Shown here: positions 46,745 through 55,518 of the stretch, piece by piece | Numbering within the stretch: position 1 is the first letter of the stretch | How the letters are laid out: the number at the start of each line of letters is the position of its first letter | Origin: Actinomycetales bacterium | GTDB taxonomy: Bacteria > Actinomycetota > Actinomycetes > Mycobacteriales > Micromonosporaceae | DNA: 64,000 bases | Assembly: GCA_002919305.1 (NCBI GenBank) | Contig: PKFB01000023.1 | Location: 1 to 64,000, forward strand | Direction of reading: 5' to 3' | Position numbers and translations under genes: made by a program | The notes under the pieces: model-generated | What the model saw: the letters and a program-made list of their open reading frames with translations, nothing else | Databases searched by the model: none | What the model was told of the DNA's origin: nothing

Positions 46745-49233
46745 CGACTGTCCTCCTTTGCCCTGACGAACCGGCCTTCCCCAGAGATGTGGCCAGACCT
46801 GGACCTCAATGGCGGGATCTCCCCCGCGGCGAAGCGTTCCCGCAGCTCAAAGAGCTCACTGGGGGAGATGGGCATGCGGGTGATGGCGAACCCCTCCGCG
46901 TCGGAGATGGCCGACGCGAAGACGGCGGCCGCGGGGATCACACCGGCCTCCCCGGCCCCCTTGACCCCCAGCGGGTTCAACGGGGAGGGCGTCTGAAGAT
47001 GGTCGGTCTCCACGGTCGGGACCTCTGAGGCGTACGGCATCAAAAAGTCCATGAAGGAGGCGTTGAGCAGCTGCCCGGCGGAGTCGTACACCATCCGCTC
47101 GTACAGCGCCCCGCCGACGCCTTGCGCCACCCCGCCGTGGATCTGCCCTTCGACGATGCGGGGGTTGATCAGGTTTCCGCAGTCATGCACCACGCAGTAC
47201 CGCAGGACCTTGATCTCAGCGGTCTCCGGGTCGGTCTCCACGATCGCGGCGTGCATCCCGGCGGCGAAGGTGGAGCGCGGCGGCGAGTAGTAGTCCACCG
47301 CCTCCAGCCCAGGCTCATCGTCCTCGGCCACCGGCGGCTCCTCAGAGGAGCCGCCCACCGCGAACTGGGTGGCGCGGGCCGCCTCGGCGTCGAAGGCGTA
47401 CCGCAGCGGGTTCGACAACACCGCCACCGTGGACAAGGGGATCTCGGTCTTTGCCCCCGGACTGCTCGGCACTCCCCGCACCCGGACCACCCCGTCGACG
47501 ATCTCCAGGTCCGACGGGTCCACCTCCAGCGCCTCGGAGGCGATCCGTAGCGCCTTAGCGCGGACCTTCCGGGCGGCCAGCGCCGCCGCGTTGCCGCTCA
47601 TCACCGCGGTGCGGGATGCGAAGGTGCCCACCGCGTACTTAAACCGTCGGGTGTCGCCGGTGGTGACCGTGACCCGTTCGACCGGCACCCCCAACTCGTC
47701 GGCGACGATCTGGGCCAGCATCGTCTGGTGTCCCTGGCCCTGGGTGGTCAACCCGGTGGCGACCACCACCTCACCGGTGGTTTCGACCCGGACGTGGGCG
47801 CCCTCGTACGGGCCGACGCCGGTGCCCTCCACGTAGCAGGCCAGCCCGATCCCGACGCGGCGTCCCTCGGCACGGGCCTGCTCGGCGTACTCGGCGAAGG
47901 AATCCCACCCGACCAGCGCCTTGAGCTTGTCCAGCAGCGCGGGGTAGTTCCCCGAGTCGTACACCAGACCACGGCCGTCCTGGAAGACCAATCCGTGGTC
48001 GTAGGGCATCTCCTCCGGCTGGATGAAGTTGCGCTCCCGCACCACCGTGCGGTCCAACCCCAGGTAATCGGCGATGGCGTCCATGGTGCGTTCCATCGCA
48101 AAACACCCCTGTGGTCGACCGGCGCCCCGGTACGGGGTGACGATCACGGTGTTGGTGTACAGGCTCCAGAACTCGCCTCGGTACGCGCCCGGCTTATAGG
48201 GCCCCAGGACCTGCGTGGTGGTGATGATCGGCACGATCAGGCCGTAGGGTGTGTAGGCCCCGTGGTCGTGCCAGACCTGGAACTCCATCCCCAGTAGGCG
48301 TCCGTCGTCGTCGAACCCGACCCGCACCTTCTGCTTCTGGCCCCGCTCGTGCGCCGAGGAGATGAAGTGCTCCCGTCGGTCCTCGGTCCACTTGACCTCA
48401 CGCCCCAGCCGCATGGCGGCCCAGGGGATGAGGACCTCCTCCGGCCAGGGGTGCACGACCTTGACCCCGAATCCCCCACCCACGTCGGGGGCGATCACCT
48501 CGACCCGGTCGATCGGCACGGCCAGCTTGGCGGCGATCGCCGCCCGGACGCTGGTGGCGGCCTGTGTGGAGGTGTACACCCGCAGCGTCCGGTCATCGGC
48601 GTCCCAGCGGGCGTACACCCCCCTGCCCTCCATGGGCATGGAGGCGCTGCGTTCGATCTCCAGGTCCAGCTCCAGACGGTGCGGGGCGGCCGCGATCGCC
48701 GCACGCGCATCACCGCGTTCCTGCACCATGTGGGCGCCGATATTGCCCGGGATGTCCGGATGTACCAGGTGGGTGGCCTCGATGGCGGCGTCCAACCCCA
48801 CCACCGCGGGCAGCACCTCGTAGTTCACCCGGATTCGGTCGCAGACGTCCTCGGCGACATAACGGTCGGTCGCCACCACCATGACCACCGGCTCACCGAC
48901 ATGGTTGACCTCGTCGCGTGCCAGGGGGTACGCGGTGCGCGGATGGGTCAGGTCCGGGTGGGGGATCAGCAACGGCAGCGGCTCAGAGAGGTGACTGGAA
49001 CCGGCCTCGTCGGCGGCGGCCAGGTCCTCGTAGGTGTAGATCGCCACCAGTCCGTCGACGTCGAGCGCGTCGGTGACGTCGATGTCAACGATGCGGGCGT
49101 GCGCGTGTGGGCTGCGGACGAAGGCCACCTGCAACGCGCCGGCGCCCAGGTCATCCAGGTAGCGGCCCTGCCCTGTGACCAGTCGCGGGTCCTCACGTCG
49201 CGGGATCGGTTCACCGATCATCCGAGTCGTCAC
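46741..49233 (-). CDS. Molybdenum hydroxylase large subunit (xanthine dehydrogenase/CoxL family, not CO dehydrogenase)
   Basis: Molybdopterin-cytosine-dinucleotide-type catalytic subunit, 830 aa. The N-terminal GEPIPRREDPRLVTGQGRYLDD and VRSPHAHARI and the mid-protein DVGGGFGVK are family motifs. The active-site loop at about residue 367 reads PYRGAGRPQG, the form II pattern, rather than AYRCSFR of genuine CO dehydrogenase. The catalytic Glu is in GVKGAGEAGVIP near residue 760. With barbiturase and a uracil-type permease in the island, hydroxylation of a pyrimidine ring is the likeliest reaction (inference). No XdhC/CoxD-type maturation gene is adjacent. Confidence 0.92.
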   Translation of the reverse strand: MTTRMIGEPIPRREDPRLVTGQGRYLDDLGAGALQVAFVRSPHAHARIVDIDVTDALDVDGLVAIYTYEDLAAADEAGSSHLSEPLPLLIPHPDLTHPRTAYPLARDEVNHVGEPVVMVVATDRYVAEDVCDRIRVNYEVLPAVVGLDAAIEATHLVHPDIPGNIGAHMVQERGDARAAIAAAPHRLELDLEIERSASMPMEGRGVYARWDADDRTLRVYTSTQAATSVRAAIAAKLAVPIDRVEVIAPDVGGGFGVKVVHPWPEEVLIPWAAMRLGREVKWTEDRREHFISSAHERGQKQKVRVGFDDDGRLLGMEFQVWHDHGAYTPYGLIVPIITTTQVLGPYKPGAYRGEFWSLYTNTVIVTPYRGAGRPQGCFAMERTMDAIADYLGLDRTVVRERNFIQPEEMPYDHGLVFQDGRGLVYDSGNYPALLDKLKALVGWDSFAEYAEQARAEGRRVGIGLACYVEGTGVGPYEGAHVRVETTGEVVVATGLTTQGQGHQTMLAQIVADELGVPVERVTVTTGDTRRFKYAVGTFASRTAVMSGNAAALAARKVRAKALRIASEALEVDPSDLEIVDGVVRVRGVPSSPGAKTEIPLSTVAVLSNPLRYAFDAEAARATQFAVGGSSEEPPVAEDDEPGLEAVDYYSPPRSTFAAGMHAAIVETDPETAEIKVLRYCVVHDCGNLINPRIVEGQIHGGVAQGVGGALYERMVYDSAGQLLNASFMDFLMPYASEVPTVETDHLQTPSPLNPLGVKGAGEAGVIPAAAVFASAISDAEGFAITRMPISPSELFELRERFAAGEIPPLRSRSGHISGEGRFVRAKEDSR

Positions 49234-49784
49234 GCTCGCTCACCCCGCCCGTGGCCGGCGGCGGGCACGCCGGCGTCGCCGCTCTCCTCACGCATGATCT
49301 CGGCGGCCCGCAGCACCGAGGCGACGATGTTCTGGTAGCCGGTACAGCGGCACAGGTTGCCGCCGATGGCCTCCCGGGCCTGCTCCGGTGTGGGGTTCGG
49401 GTTACGGCGCAGGTACGCCGCGATGGTGGTGATGAAGCCCGGGGTGCAAAAGCCGCACTGCAGCCCGTGGCACTCCATGAAGGCCCGCTGCACCGGCCCG
49501 AGTGACCCGTCAGGGTCTGTGCAGCCCTCCACCGTGGTGATCTCGCTGCCGTCGACGCTGACCGCCAGCAGCAGGCAGGAGCGCATCGGCTGCCCGTTCA
49601 CCAGGACGGTGCAGGCGCCGCAGACCCCGTGTTCACAGCCGACGTGGGTACCGGTCAGGCCGAGATCGTGACGCAGGCAGTCCGACAGCAACCGTCGGGC
49701 GGGGACCCGCGCTTGGCGGAGCACTCCGTTGACGGTCAACGAAATGTCGTGAGTCTGTTCGGTCGGCCCCCTGTCCGGTGTCAT
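49230..49784 (-). CDS. Molybdenum hydroxylase 2Fe-2S subunit
   Basis: Small electron-transfer subunit, 184 aa. The plant-type ferredoxin cluster is at GCEHGVCGACTVLVNGQPMRSC and the second, helical-domain cluster is at CGFCTPGF and CRCTGYQNIV. All eight cysteines are present. Gene order FAD-FeS-Mo with 4-nt overlaps matches other three-subunit hydroxylase operons. Confidence 0.95.
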   Translation of the reverse strand: MTPDRGPTEQTHDISLTVNGVLRQARVPARRLLSDCLRHDLGLTGTHVGCEHGVCGACTVLVNGQPMRSCLLLAVSVDGSEITTVEGCTDPDGSLGPVQRAFMECHGLQCGFCTPGFITTIAAYLRRNPNPTPEQAREAIGGNLCRCTGYQNIVASVLRAAEIMREESGDAGVPAAGHGRGERA

Positions 49785-50713
49785 CGTTCCCCCTCCACGC
49801 CGGATCCCGTTCTCCCCGCTCCGCCGGTGGGGTGTGACGGTGCCGCCCGCCGGGCCCGCTCGGCACGCTCCGCGGCCAGGCGACAGGCGCGGGCGGTGAG
49901 GACCACGGCCAGTTGTCGGCGGTACCGCGCGGTGGCGTGGATGTCCTCCTCCGGTTCCAGCTGCGCGGCCGCCGCCTCCCCCACGGCGCGCCAGTCCCCG
50001 TTGGAGCCGATGGCCTCCAGCGTCAGATCCAGCGTTTGCGGAATCGGCCCCATCGAGATGTACGCGGTCCGTACCGTGGTCAGCGCCCCAGCCTCATTGA
50101 GCGTCACCACCGCCCCCACGCCGCACAGCGCGTAATCACCGTGCCGCCGCGCGACCTCCATCCAGGCGGTGCCCGTCGCGGCGCCGGTGGGGCGGCGGAA
50201 CAACGCCGAGGTGGCCAACTCATCCGCCTCGGCTGCGCTGGTGAGAGGGGCCACGAAGAAGTCCTGCGCCGGCACCGTCCGCTCACCGCGCCGACTGACC
50301 AGCGTCACCTCACCGTCGAGCAGGCACAGCACCGCGGTCATCTCGCCGCTGGGGTCGGCGTGGACGATGCTCCCGACCGTGGTTCCCCGGTTCCGGATGG
50401 TCGGATGCGCCACCGAGCGCAACGCCTCAGCCAACAGCGGAATCGCCCGTCCGGCCGCCGCGTCGTGCTCCACATCGGCGTGCCGGGCCAGGGCGCCGAC
50501 GCGTACCCCCTCTGGTTCGACGCGGACGTAGGCCAACTCGTCAAGCCGGTTAATGTCGATCAGATGGGCGGGGGTCGCCAAACGCATGTTCAGCATCGGG
50601 ACCAGGCTCTGACCACCGGCGAGGATCTTCGCGTCGGGGCCGAGCTCGTCCAGCATCGTCACCGCTTCGGTCACCGTTGCCGGCCGGTGGTAGCTGAACG
50701 GCGGTGGCTTCAT
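49781..50713 (-). CDS. Molybdenum hydroxylase FAD-binding subunit
   Basis: Medium subunit passing electrons from the FeS clusters to FAD, 310 aa. FAD-binding loops are AGGQSLVPMLNMRLATP and TVGSIVHADPSGEM, both standard for CoxM/XdhB-type proteins. The C-terminal CO_deh_flav_C domain includes MEVARRHGDYALCGVGAVV. Start set at ATG 50713, closely preceded by AGGAGG. An in-frame GTG at 50725 is possible. First gene of the FAD-FeS-Mo-coxG-amidase operon. Confidence 0.93.
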   Translation of the reverse strand: MKPPPFSYHRPATVTEAVTMLDELGPDAKILAGGQSLVPMLNMRLATPAHLIDINRLDELAYVRVEPEGVRVGALARHADVEHDAAAGRAIPLLAEALRSVAHPTIRNRGTTVGSIVHADPSGEMTAVLCLLDGEVTLVSRRGERTVPAQDFFVAPLTSAAEADELATSALFRRPTGAATGTAWMEVARRHGDYALCGVGAVVTLNEAGALTTVRTAYISMGPIPQTLDLTLEAIGSNGDWRAVGEAAAAQLEPEEDIHATARYRRQLAVVLTARACRLAAERAERARRAAPSHPTGGAGRTGSGVEGER

Positions 50714-50793
50714 AGTCCTCCTCACCGCACGCCGTACCGGCGCCCCAGGTGGTGGGTGGGGCGCCGTTGACCGTTAGAGCCGGAACGTTATCG

Positions 50794-50807
50794 GTGGCGT
50801 ACGCCAC
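50794..50807. promoter_or_regulatory. 14-bp palindrome upstream of the Mo-hydroxylase operon
   Basis: GTGGCGTACGCCAC is a perfect palindrome 80-95 bp upstream of the FAD-subunit start. It is flanked by near-inverted arms AACGTTATCG (50785-50794) and CGATAACCGTT (50832-50842). A likely control site for the operon; PucR is the obvious candidate regulator but is not demonstrated. Confidence 0.55.
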
Positions 50808-51021
50808 ACGCATGGTGAACTTACGCCGAAGCGATAACCGTTTTATGGCAACGTTAGCTCATTCGTAGCGCCGAGTATTTCTCCACGCACACACCCTATT
50901 GCATTCAGTAACCACCTATGGGCGGACTTACCGCAGCATTCCGAGCGCCGACGCCTTCTCAGGGACAGATCAGGCGGTACCACGCACCCGGCCCGGTACC
51001 GCCTGAAAAACCAACCTGGCC

Positions 51022-52719
51022 TTACACGTCGTGCATCTCCATGGCGCGCAGGGCCACCGCCAGGTTCAGTCGTAACTCGCCGTCCCGGGTAAACGGCCCC
51101 AGGATCCGCTCCAGTTTGGAGATCCGGTACCGCAGGGTGTTGTAGTGGAAGTGCAGCCGCCGCGCGGTCTCGGCGACGTTGAGGTTGGTCTCCAACAGCA
51201 CGGCGAGGGTGCGCCGTAGATCGGCCATCTCAGGGTCGCTGGTGTGGGCCAGGTCCCGCAGGGTCTCATTGACGAACCTGCGGACCTCCCCGACGTCGGG
51301 GATCTGGGACAGCAGCCGGTGCACCCCTAAGGAGTCGAAGTACGCCAGGGCGCCGCTGCCTTGCACCCGCCGCCCCACCCGGGCGGCCTTGCGGGCCTGC
51401 TCATAGGCCTCGGGGAGCTGTTCGACCCGCTGCACCACGCGGGACACCCCCGTGGAGAACGAGCGTCGCCCGCCCCCGCCGTCACCGGCCACTCGACGCA
51501 CCAGTTCCCGAACCCGGCGGTCCAGGTCACCGTGCTCCGGCATCCCCAGGAGCACGACGACCTCGGAGTTGAAGCCGACCACCGGCGCGGTGGGATCGAC
51601 CTGGGAGACCACGGTCTGCCAGGCGGCCGTGAAGCGCTCTAAGACTGGCCGCAGCCTGACGCTGGAGGTGGAGGGCGAGGTCGGGGAGGGATCCAGCTCC
51701 GCGACCACCACCGCCAAGGGCCGTTCGATGTCCCACCCCAGTGAGCTGCAGTGCGCCACGATCACGGCGGTGTCGGTGCCTTCCATCCGCCCGGCGAGCA
51801 GATCCCGCAGGTAGTCAGAGCGGTACTTACCCTCAACCGCGGCCACGGCGAGCTGCTTGACGATGGCCAACGCCGCCACGGTGGCGGCCCGCTCCAGCGC
51901 GTGCACGTCGCTGCTGTCCAGTTTGCGGCGGGTGGAGAAGGCCACCACCCGACCGTGATCAACTCGGTCGGCCACGATCGGCACCACGGCGTGCCACCCC
52001 GCCCCGTGGGCGCGTACCCCGAACGGCTCAACGTCGGTCCGAAACCGCCCGGTGGGGTCGAAACAGGCGCGGTCGGCCGACACCACGGCCAGCTCTTTCT
52101 CCTCGCCTGCCTGCGCTAACACCCGTCCGTCGGGGGTGGTCACCATGACCGCGGCGTCGACGACGTGCGCCATCTCGCGGGTCAGTTCGGTCAGCCCGCC
52201 CCCGGCGAGTACCACCGACACCAAGGCGCGGTGTACCTCCTCGGCACGCGCCAACGCGGCGGCCTGCCGATTGAGCACCCCCACCAGCGCCTGGTTGATC
52301 ACGTCGTCGAAGGAGACGTGCGAGGGTAATTCGATGACGGGGAATCCCAGCCGCTCGGCCTCCGCCAGCATCCGGGGTGGGATCTCGTCGAGGTAGCGCA
52401 ACGGCTTGATCGCCAACGCCGCCAGGCCTATCTGGTCCAACGCGGCGATCAGCTCGGGCAGCGTATCGGCTTGGTCCCGCAGGGGGTACCCGGTGGTCAG
52501 AAGCAGTTCATGCGGTTTGACCCAGGGCAGGATGTCGGGTACCTCCATGACGTTGACCCGCTGCACCATTCGGTCAACGCCGGCGGCTCCTGCCAGAATG
52601 CGCGCCTGGCGAAGCGCAGGGACCGCCATCACTTCGCTGACGCTCAGCCCGTACTCCAAGTCTGTCGCCCGACTGCGGGCAGGGTTTGCTCCCGTTGCCG
52701 AGCGGATCGTTCTGTCCAT
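51022..52719 (-). CDS. PucR-family transcriptional regulator
   Basis: Regulator of the purine/pyrimidine-catabolism PucR class, 565 aa. The N-terminal PucR domain is at about residues 26-155 (LSVSEVMAVPALRQARIL, VMEVPDILPWVKPHELLLTTG). A GGDEF-like central region (about 310-440) lacks catalytic residues. The C-terminal HTH_30 helix-turn-helix is TNLNVAETARRLHFHYNTLRYRISKLE (cited in part). Start set at ATG 52719 with GGGGGGTGG upstream. It is divergent from the allHFG-like operon and next to the Mo-hydroxylase operon, so it probably controls both. Confidence 0.92.
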   Translation of the reverse strand: MDRTIRSATGANPARSRATDLEYGLSVSEVMAVPALRQARILAGAAGVDRMVQRVNVMEVPDILPWVKPHELLLTTGYPLRDQADTLPELIAALDQIGLAALAIKPLRYLDEIPPRMLAEAERLGFPVIELPSHVSFDDVINQALVGVLNRQAAALARAEEVHRALVSVVLAGGGLTELTREMAHVVDAAVMVTTPDGRVLAQAGEEKELAVVSADRACFDPTGRFRTDVEPFGVRAHGAGWHAVVPIVADRVDHGRVVAFSTRRKLDSSDVHALERAATVAALAIVKQLAVAAVEGKYRSDYLRDLLAGRMEGTDTAVIVAHCSSLGWDIERPLAVVVAELDPSPTSPSTSSVRLRPVLERFTAAWQTVVSQVDPTAPVVGFNSEVVVLLGMPEHGDLDRRVRELVRRVAGDGGGGRRSFSTGVSRVVQRVEQLPEAYEQARKAARVGRRVQGSGALAYFDSLGVHRLLSQIPDVGEVRRFVNETLRDLAHTSDPEMADLRRTLAVLLETNLNVAETARRLHFHYNTLRYRISKLERILGPFTRDGELRLNLAVALRAMEMHDV

Positions 52720-53152
52720 CAGCCACCCCCCGCGTCCCACCGATCCACTATCCACCGCTGACTGGATACCAGTCACCGACGGCGGCGCGCGGATCCTGGC
52801 AACACCGGTGAAGTCCGCACCCTATCGTTGGCAATTGTTTCCATGCCCGGACCGTAGCCGCCTCGCCTACCGTCTCAGCAGGGTACGCCGCCGGGAACTC
52901 GTGGTGATGTTGCACAGCGGTGACATCACCCTCCGTCGGCACCGACAGTGGCGCGTTTCGCCTCGGACCACCCGGAACCGAACCGGCCGGACCGAGCGGA
53001 GCACCCATTGACGCAAGGCAGCGGCACCACCGAGTGACGAGGGCATTACGGAAGACGTCATTGCGGAAGACGACGGCGTGGCGGGTGAACCGACAACAGA
53101 CCAGGATCGCGGGCGGATATGGGCGACCCTGTGGGGTCGCGAGGAGGATGTG
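52720..53152. promoter_or_regulatory. Divergent control region between pucR and the allHFG-like operon
   Basis: About 430 bp without a supported gene. It contains TGACTGG-ATA-CCAGTCA (52759-52775), GGTGA-CA-TCACC (52919-52930) and a 15-bp imperfect tandem repeat CATTRCGGAAGACGW at 53044-53058 and 53059-53073. I could not place -35/-10 elements with confidence. Confidence 0.6.
52759..52775. promoter_or_regulatory. Inverted repeat upstream of pucR (operator candidate)
   Basis: TGACTGG-ATA-CCAGTCA, a perfect 7-bp inverted repeat with a 3-bp spacer, 40 bp upstream of the pucR start. The position suits autoregulation. Confidence 0.55.
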
Positions 53153-53971
53153 ATGGCACAGCGCCTGACCGGCGCGGCGTCTGACCTGCTCACCGGTGTC
53201 CTCCAGGGCCCGCCTCGTTCGCTGCGCGTGGTCACCGCCGTTCCCAGCGCTGTCCACCTGTTGTCCGACGACGGTGAGGTCGCCGTCTCGGTATGCACAG
53301 CCGACGCGGTACGCCTGCCCAACGCGGTGGTCCTCGCCGCCCCACCGGCGGTCCGGCCGCTGCGTATGATCCGCTCCGGCCAGCCGGCACAAGTCGGTGA
53401 TGGCTTGATCTGGATTGGTGAGCCCGGCTCTGGGCAGATCGTGGTACGCGTCAGCAGGTGGTGGCGGGCTCGCCGCCCGCAGCTGCGGAAACCCTGGGCC
53501 CGGACCGCCGCCGAACTGGCGCGGCGGCTGTCACTGACGGATGGGCTGGAGGAGCCGGTCGCGATCGCCTCGGAAACGTTCGCCGCCGCCCTGACCGGGC
53601 AGGCGGTGTTGTCGGATGCGGTGAGCGGACTCATCGGCCTCGGCAGCGGCTTGACCCCGGCCGGCGACGACGTGCTGGCCGGCGCGATAGTGACGCTCCG
53701 TGCGGCACAAGCGCCACACGCCGATGAGCTGGCGGGCACCATCACCACCGCCCTGACCAGCTCGAACGCCACCACGCCAGTGTCGGCCACCCTGCTGCGG
53801 TACGCGTGTGACGGCTACTGTGTCCCGCAGCTCACCGCGGTGCTGGAAGACCCCACGACGCTGGAGGCGCTGTTGGCCGTCGGGCATACCTCCGGTAAGG
53901 CGCTGGCCCACGGCGCCCTGATCGGACTACGAACGGTGACCGGACGACACACCATCGGGAGCAGTCGATGA
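53153..53971 (+). CDS. DUF2877 protein, AllH-like subunit of a carbamoyltransferase complex
   Basis: A 272-aa protein with the DUF2877 signature GLIGLGSGLTPAGDDVLAGA (about residues 160-179). E. coli AllH (formerly YlbF, about 271 aa) has this family and is one of three subunits needed for oxamate carbamoyltransferase activity. Start set at ATG 53153, preceded by GAGGAGG; an upstream frame from 53078 lacks similarity. It ends in an ATGA overlap with the FdrA-like gene. Gene order here is H-F-G, versus F-G-H in E. coli. Confidence 0.9.
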   Translation: MAQRLTGAASDLLTGVLQGPPRSLRVVTAVPSAVHLLSDDGEVAVSVCTADAVRLPNAVVLAAPPAVRPLRMIRSGQPAQVGDGLIWIGEPGSGQIVVRVSRWWRARRPQLRKPWARTAAELARRLSLTDGLEEPVAIASETFAAALTGQAVLSDAVSGLIGLGSGLTPAGDDVLAGAIVTLRAAQAPHADELAGTITTALTSSNATTPVSATLLRYACDGYCVPQLTAVLEDPTTLEALLAVGHTSGKALAHGALIGLRTVTGRHTIGSSR

Positions 53972-55518
53972 GCCGCCACGTAGAGATCCACCCCGGGATG
54001 TACCGGGACTCGGTCACGCTCATGCAAATCAGCGCGTCGATCTCGCAACGGCCGGGGGTACGCTCGGCGTTGGTCGCCATGGCGACCGACCTGAATCTGT
54101 CCCTGGCCGCCGGGATGGGTTTCTCCCTCGAGGCGGACCTGACCCCCTCCGACCTGATCGTCGCGATCGACGCAGAGGATGAGGCGACGCTCGCCGCCGC
54201 CCGCGCGGCCGCCGAAGCCGCCCTCGCGGAACGGGCACGTGCCACTGGCGCCACCGGTCAGGCCTCGGACGGGGTCATCACTCCCCGGACCGTCGCCTCG
54301 GCGGCCAGCCGCCTGGACGACGCCACACTGGCGTTGATCTCCACCCCGGGCCGGCTGGCGTACCTGGACGCCATGGACGCCCTCACCAGCGGACTGTCAG
54401 TCATGATCTTCAGCGACAACGTCCCGGTGGAGCAGGAGGTGGCGCTCAAGGCTGAGGCGACCCGCCGAGGTCTGCTGGTGATGGGGCCTGACTGCGGCAC
54501 CGCGGTGGTGTCGGGGGTGGGGCTGGGCTTCGCCAATGTGGTCCGCCCCGGTCCGGTCGGTCTGGTCGCCGCCTCCGGTACGGGGGCGCAGCATGTGATG
54601 GCGCTGCTGGACGCGGCGGGGGTGGGAATCAGCCACTGCCTGGGCGTGGGTGGCCGGGACCTGTCCGCACAGGTCCGGGGCGCCTCCACCGTGGCGGCGT
54701 TGGACGCGCTGGACGCCGACCCCGCCACCGAACTGATCCTGGTGATCTCCAAGCCGCCCGCCGATGAGGTCGCCGACGCGATCCGCGCCCACGCGGCGAC
54801 CCTGTCCACGCCGGTACAGTTCGCGCTGCTCGGCGCCGACCAACCGGATCTCACCGAGGCCACCGCCGAAGTGCTGCGGGCCCTGGGACGGCCGGTGCCC
54901 GACTGGCCTGTCTGGGGTCAGACCAGCGACCAGCCCACCGGTCGGTTCCTACGGGGCCTGTTCTGCGGGGGCACGCTGTGCGACGAGGCCATGGTGATCC
55001 TGTCTGAGCGGCTCGGCCCGATCTTCTCCAACATTCCGCTCCGCCCGGAGTGGGCACTGCCCGCCTTCGACTCCTTCGGGACTGATGTGGCGCTGACCGG
55101 GCACTACTGCGTGGACTTCGGCGATGACCGCTTCACCACCGGGCGGCCGCATCCGATGATGGACGGCTCCCTGCGGCGGGAACGGTTGGCCATCGAGGCC
55201 GCCGACCCCGAGGTGGGGGTCATCCTGCTCGACGTGGTCCTCGGGCACGGCGCCCACCCCGACCCCGCCGCTGAGCTCGCGCCGGCGATCGCCGACGCCC
55301 ACGCCACCGCCGCCCGTGACGGCCGACAGCTGTCCGTGGTGGTCTCACTGACCGGCACCGCCGGTGATCCTCAAGGCAGGGACCGGCAGGCCGAAGCCCT
55401 GGCTAAAGCCGGTGCGGTGGTGTTCGCCTCCAACGCGGCGGCCGCACAACACGCCGCCACGTTGGTGGCGTCGCGTACCTCCTCTGTTTCCGCCGAGATC
55501 GAAGGAGCCGGAAGGTGA
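53968..55518 (+). CDS. FdrA/AllF-like subunit (oxamate carbamoyltransferase family)
   Basis: A 516-aa protein with succinyl-CoA-synthetase-like folds. It shares with E. coli FdrA (AllF) the stretches VMIFSDNVPVEQEVALK, VMGPDCGT (about residue 172), AASGTGAQ (about 203), LGVGGRDLS (about 228), VISKPPADE and GRPHPMMDG. In the E. coli system the complex cleaves oxalurate to oxamate plus carbamoyl phosphate. Here a barbiturase occupies the upstream step, so ureidomalonate, one methylene longer, is the more likely substrate (inference). Translationally coupled to both neighbours. Confidence 0.92.
   Translation: MSRHVEIHPGMYRDSVTLMQISASISQRPGVRSALVAMATDLNLSLAAGMGFSLEADLTPSDLIVAIDAEDEATLAAARAAAEAALAERARATGATGQASDGVITPRTVASAASRLDDATLALISTPGRLAYLDAMDALTSGLSVMIFSDNVPVEQEVALKAEATRRGLLVMGPDCGTAVVSGVGLGFANVVRPGPVGLVAASGTGAQHVMALLDAAGVGISHCLGVGGRDLSAQVRGASTVAALDALDADPATELILVISKPPADEVADAIRAHAATLSTPVQFALLGADQPDLTEATAEVLRALGRPVPDWPVWGQTSDQPTGRFLRGLFCGGTLCDEAMVILSERLGPIFSNIPLRPEWALPAFDSFGTDVALTGHYCVDFGDDRFTTGRPHPMMDGSLRRERLAIEAADPEVGVILLDVVLGHGAHPDPAAELAPAIADAHATAARDGRQLSVVVSLTGTAGDPQGRDRQAEALAKAGAVVFASNAAAAQHAATLVASRTSSVSAEIEGAGR

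Noticed and set aside
46741..50713. Aerobic CO dehydrogenase (coxMSL)
   Set aside because: Subunit layout fits, but the large subunit has PYRGAGR instead of the AYRCSFR loop of form I CO dehydrogenase, and no CoxD/E/F-type genes are near.
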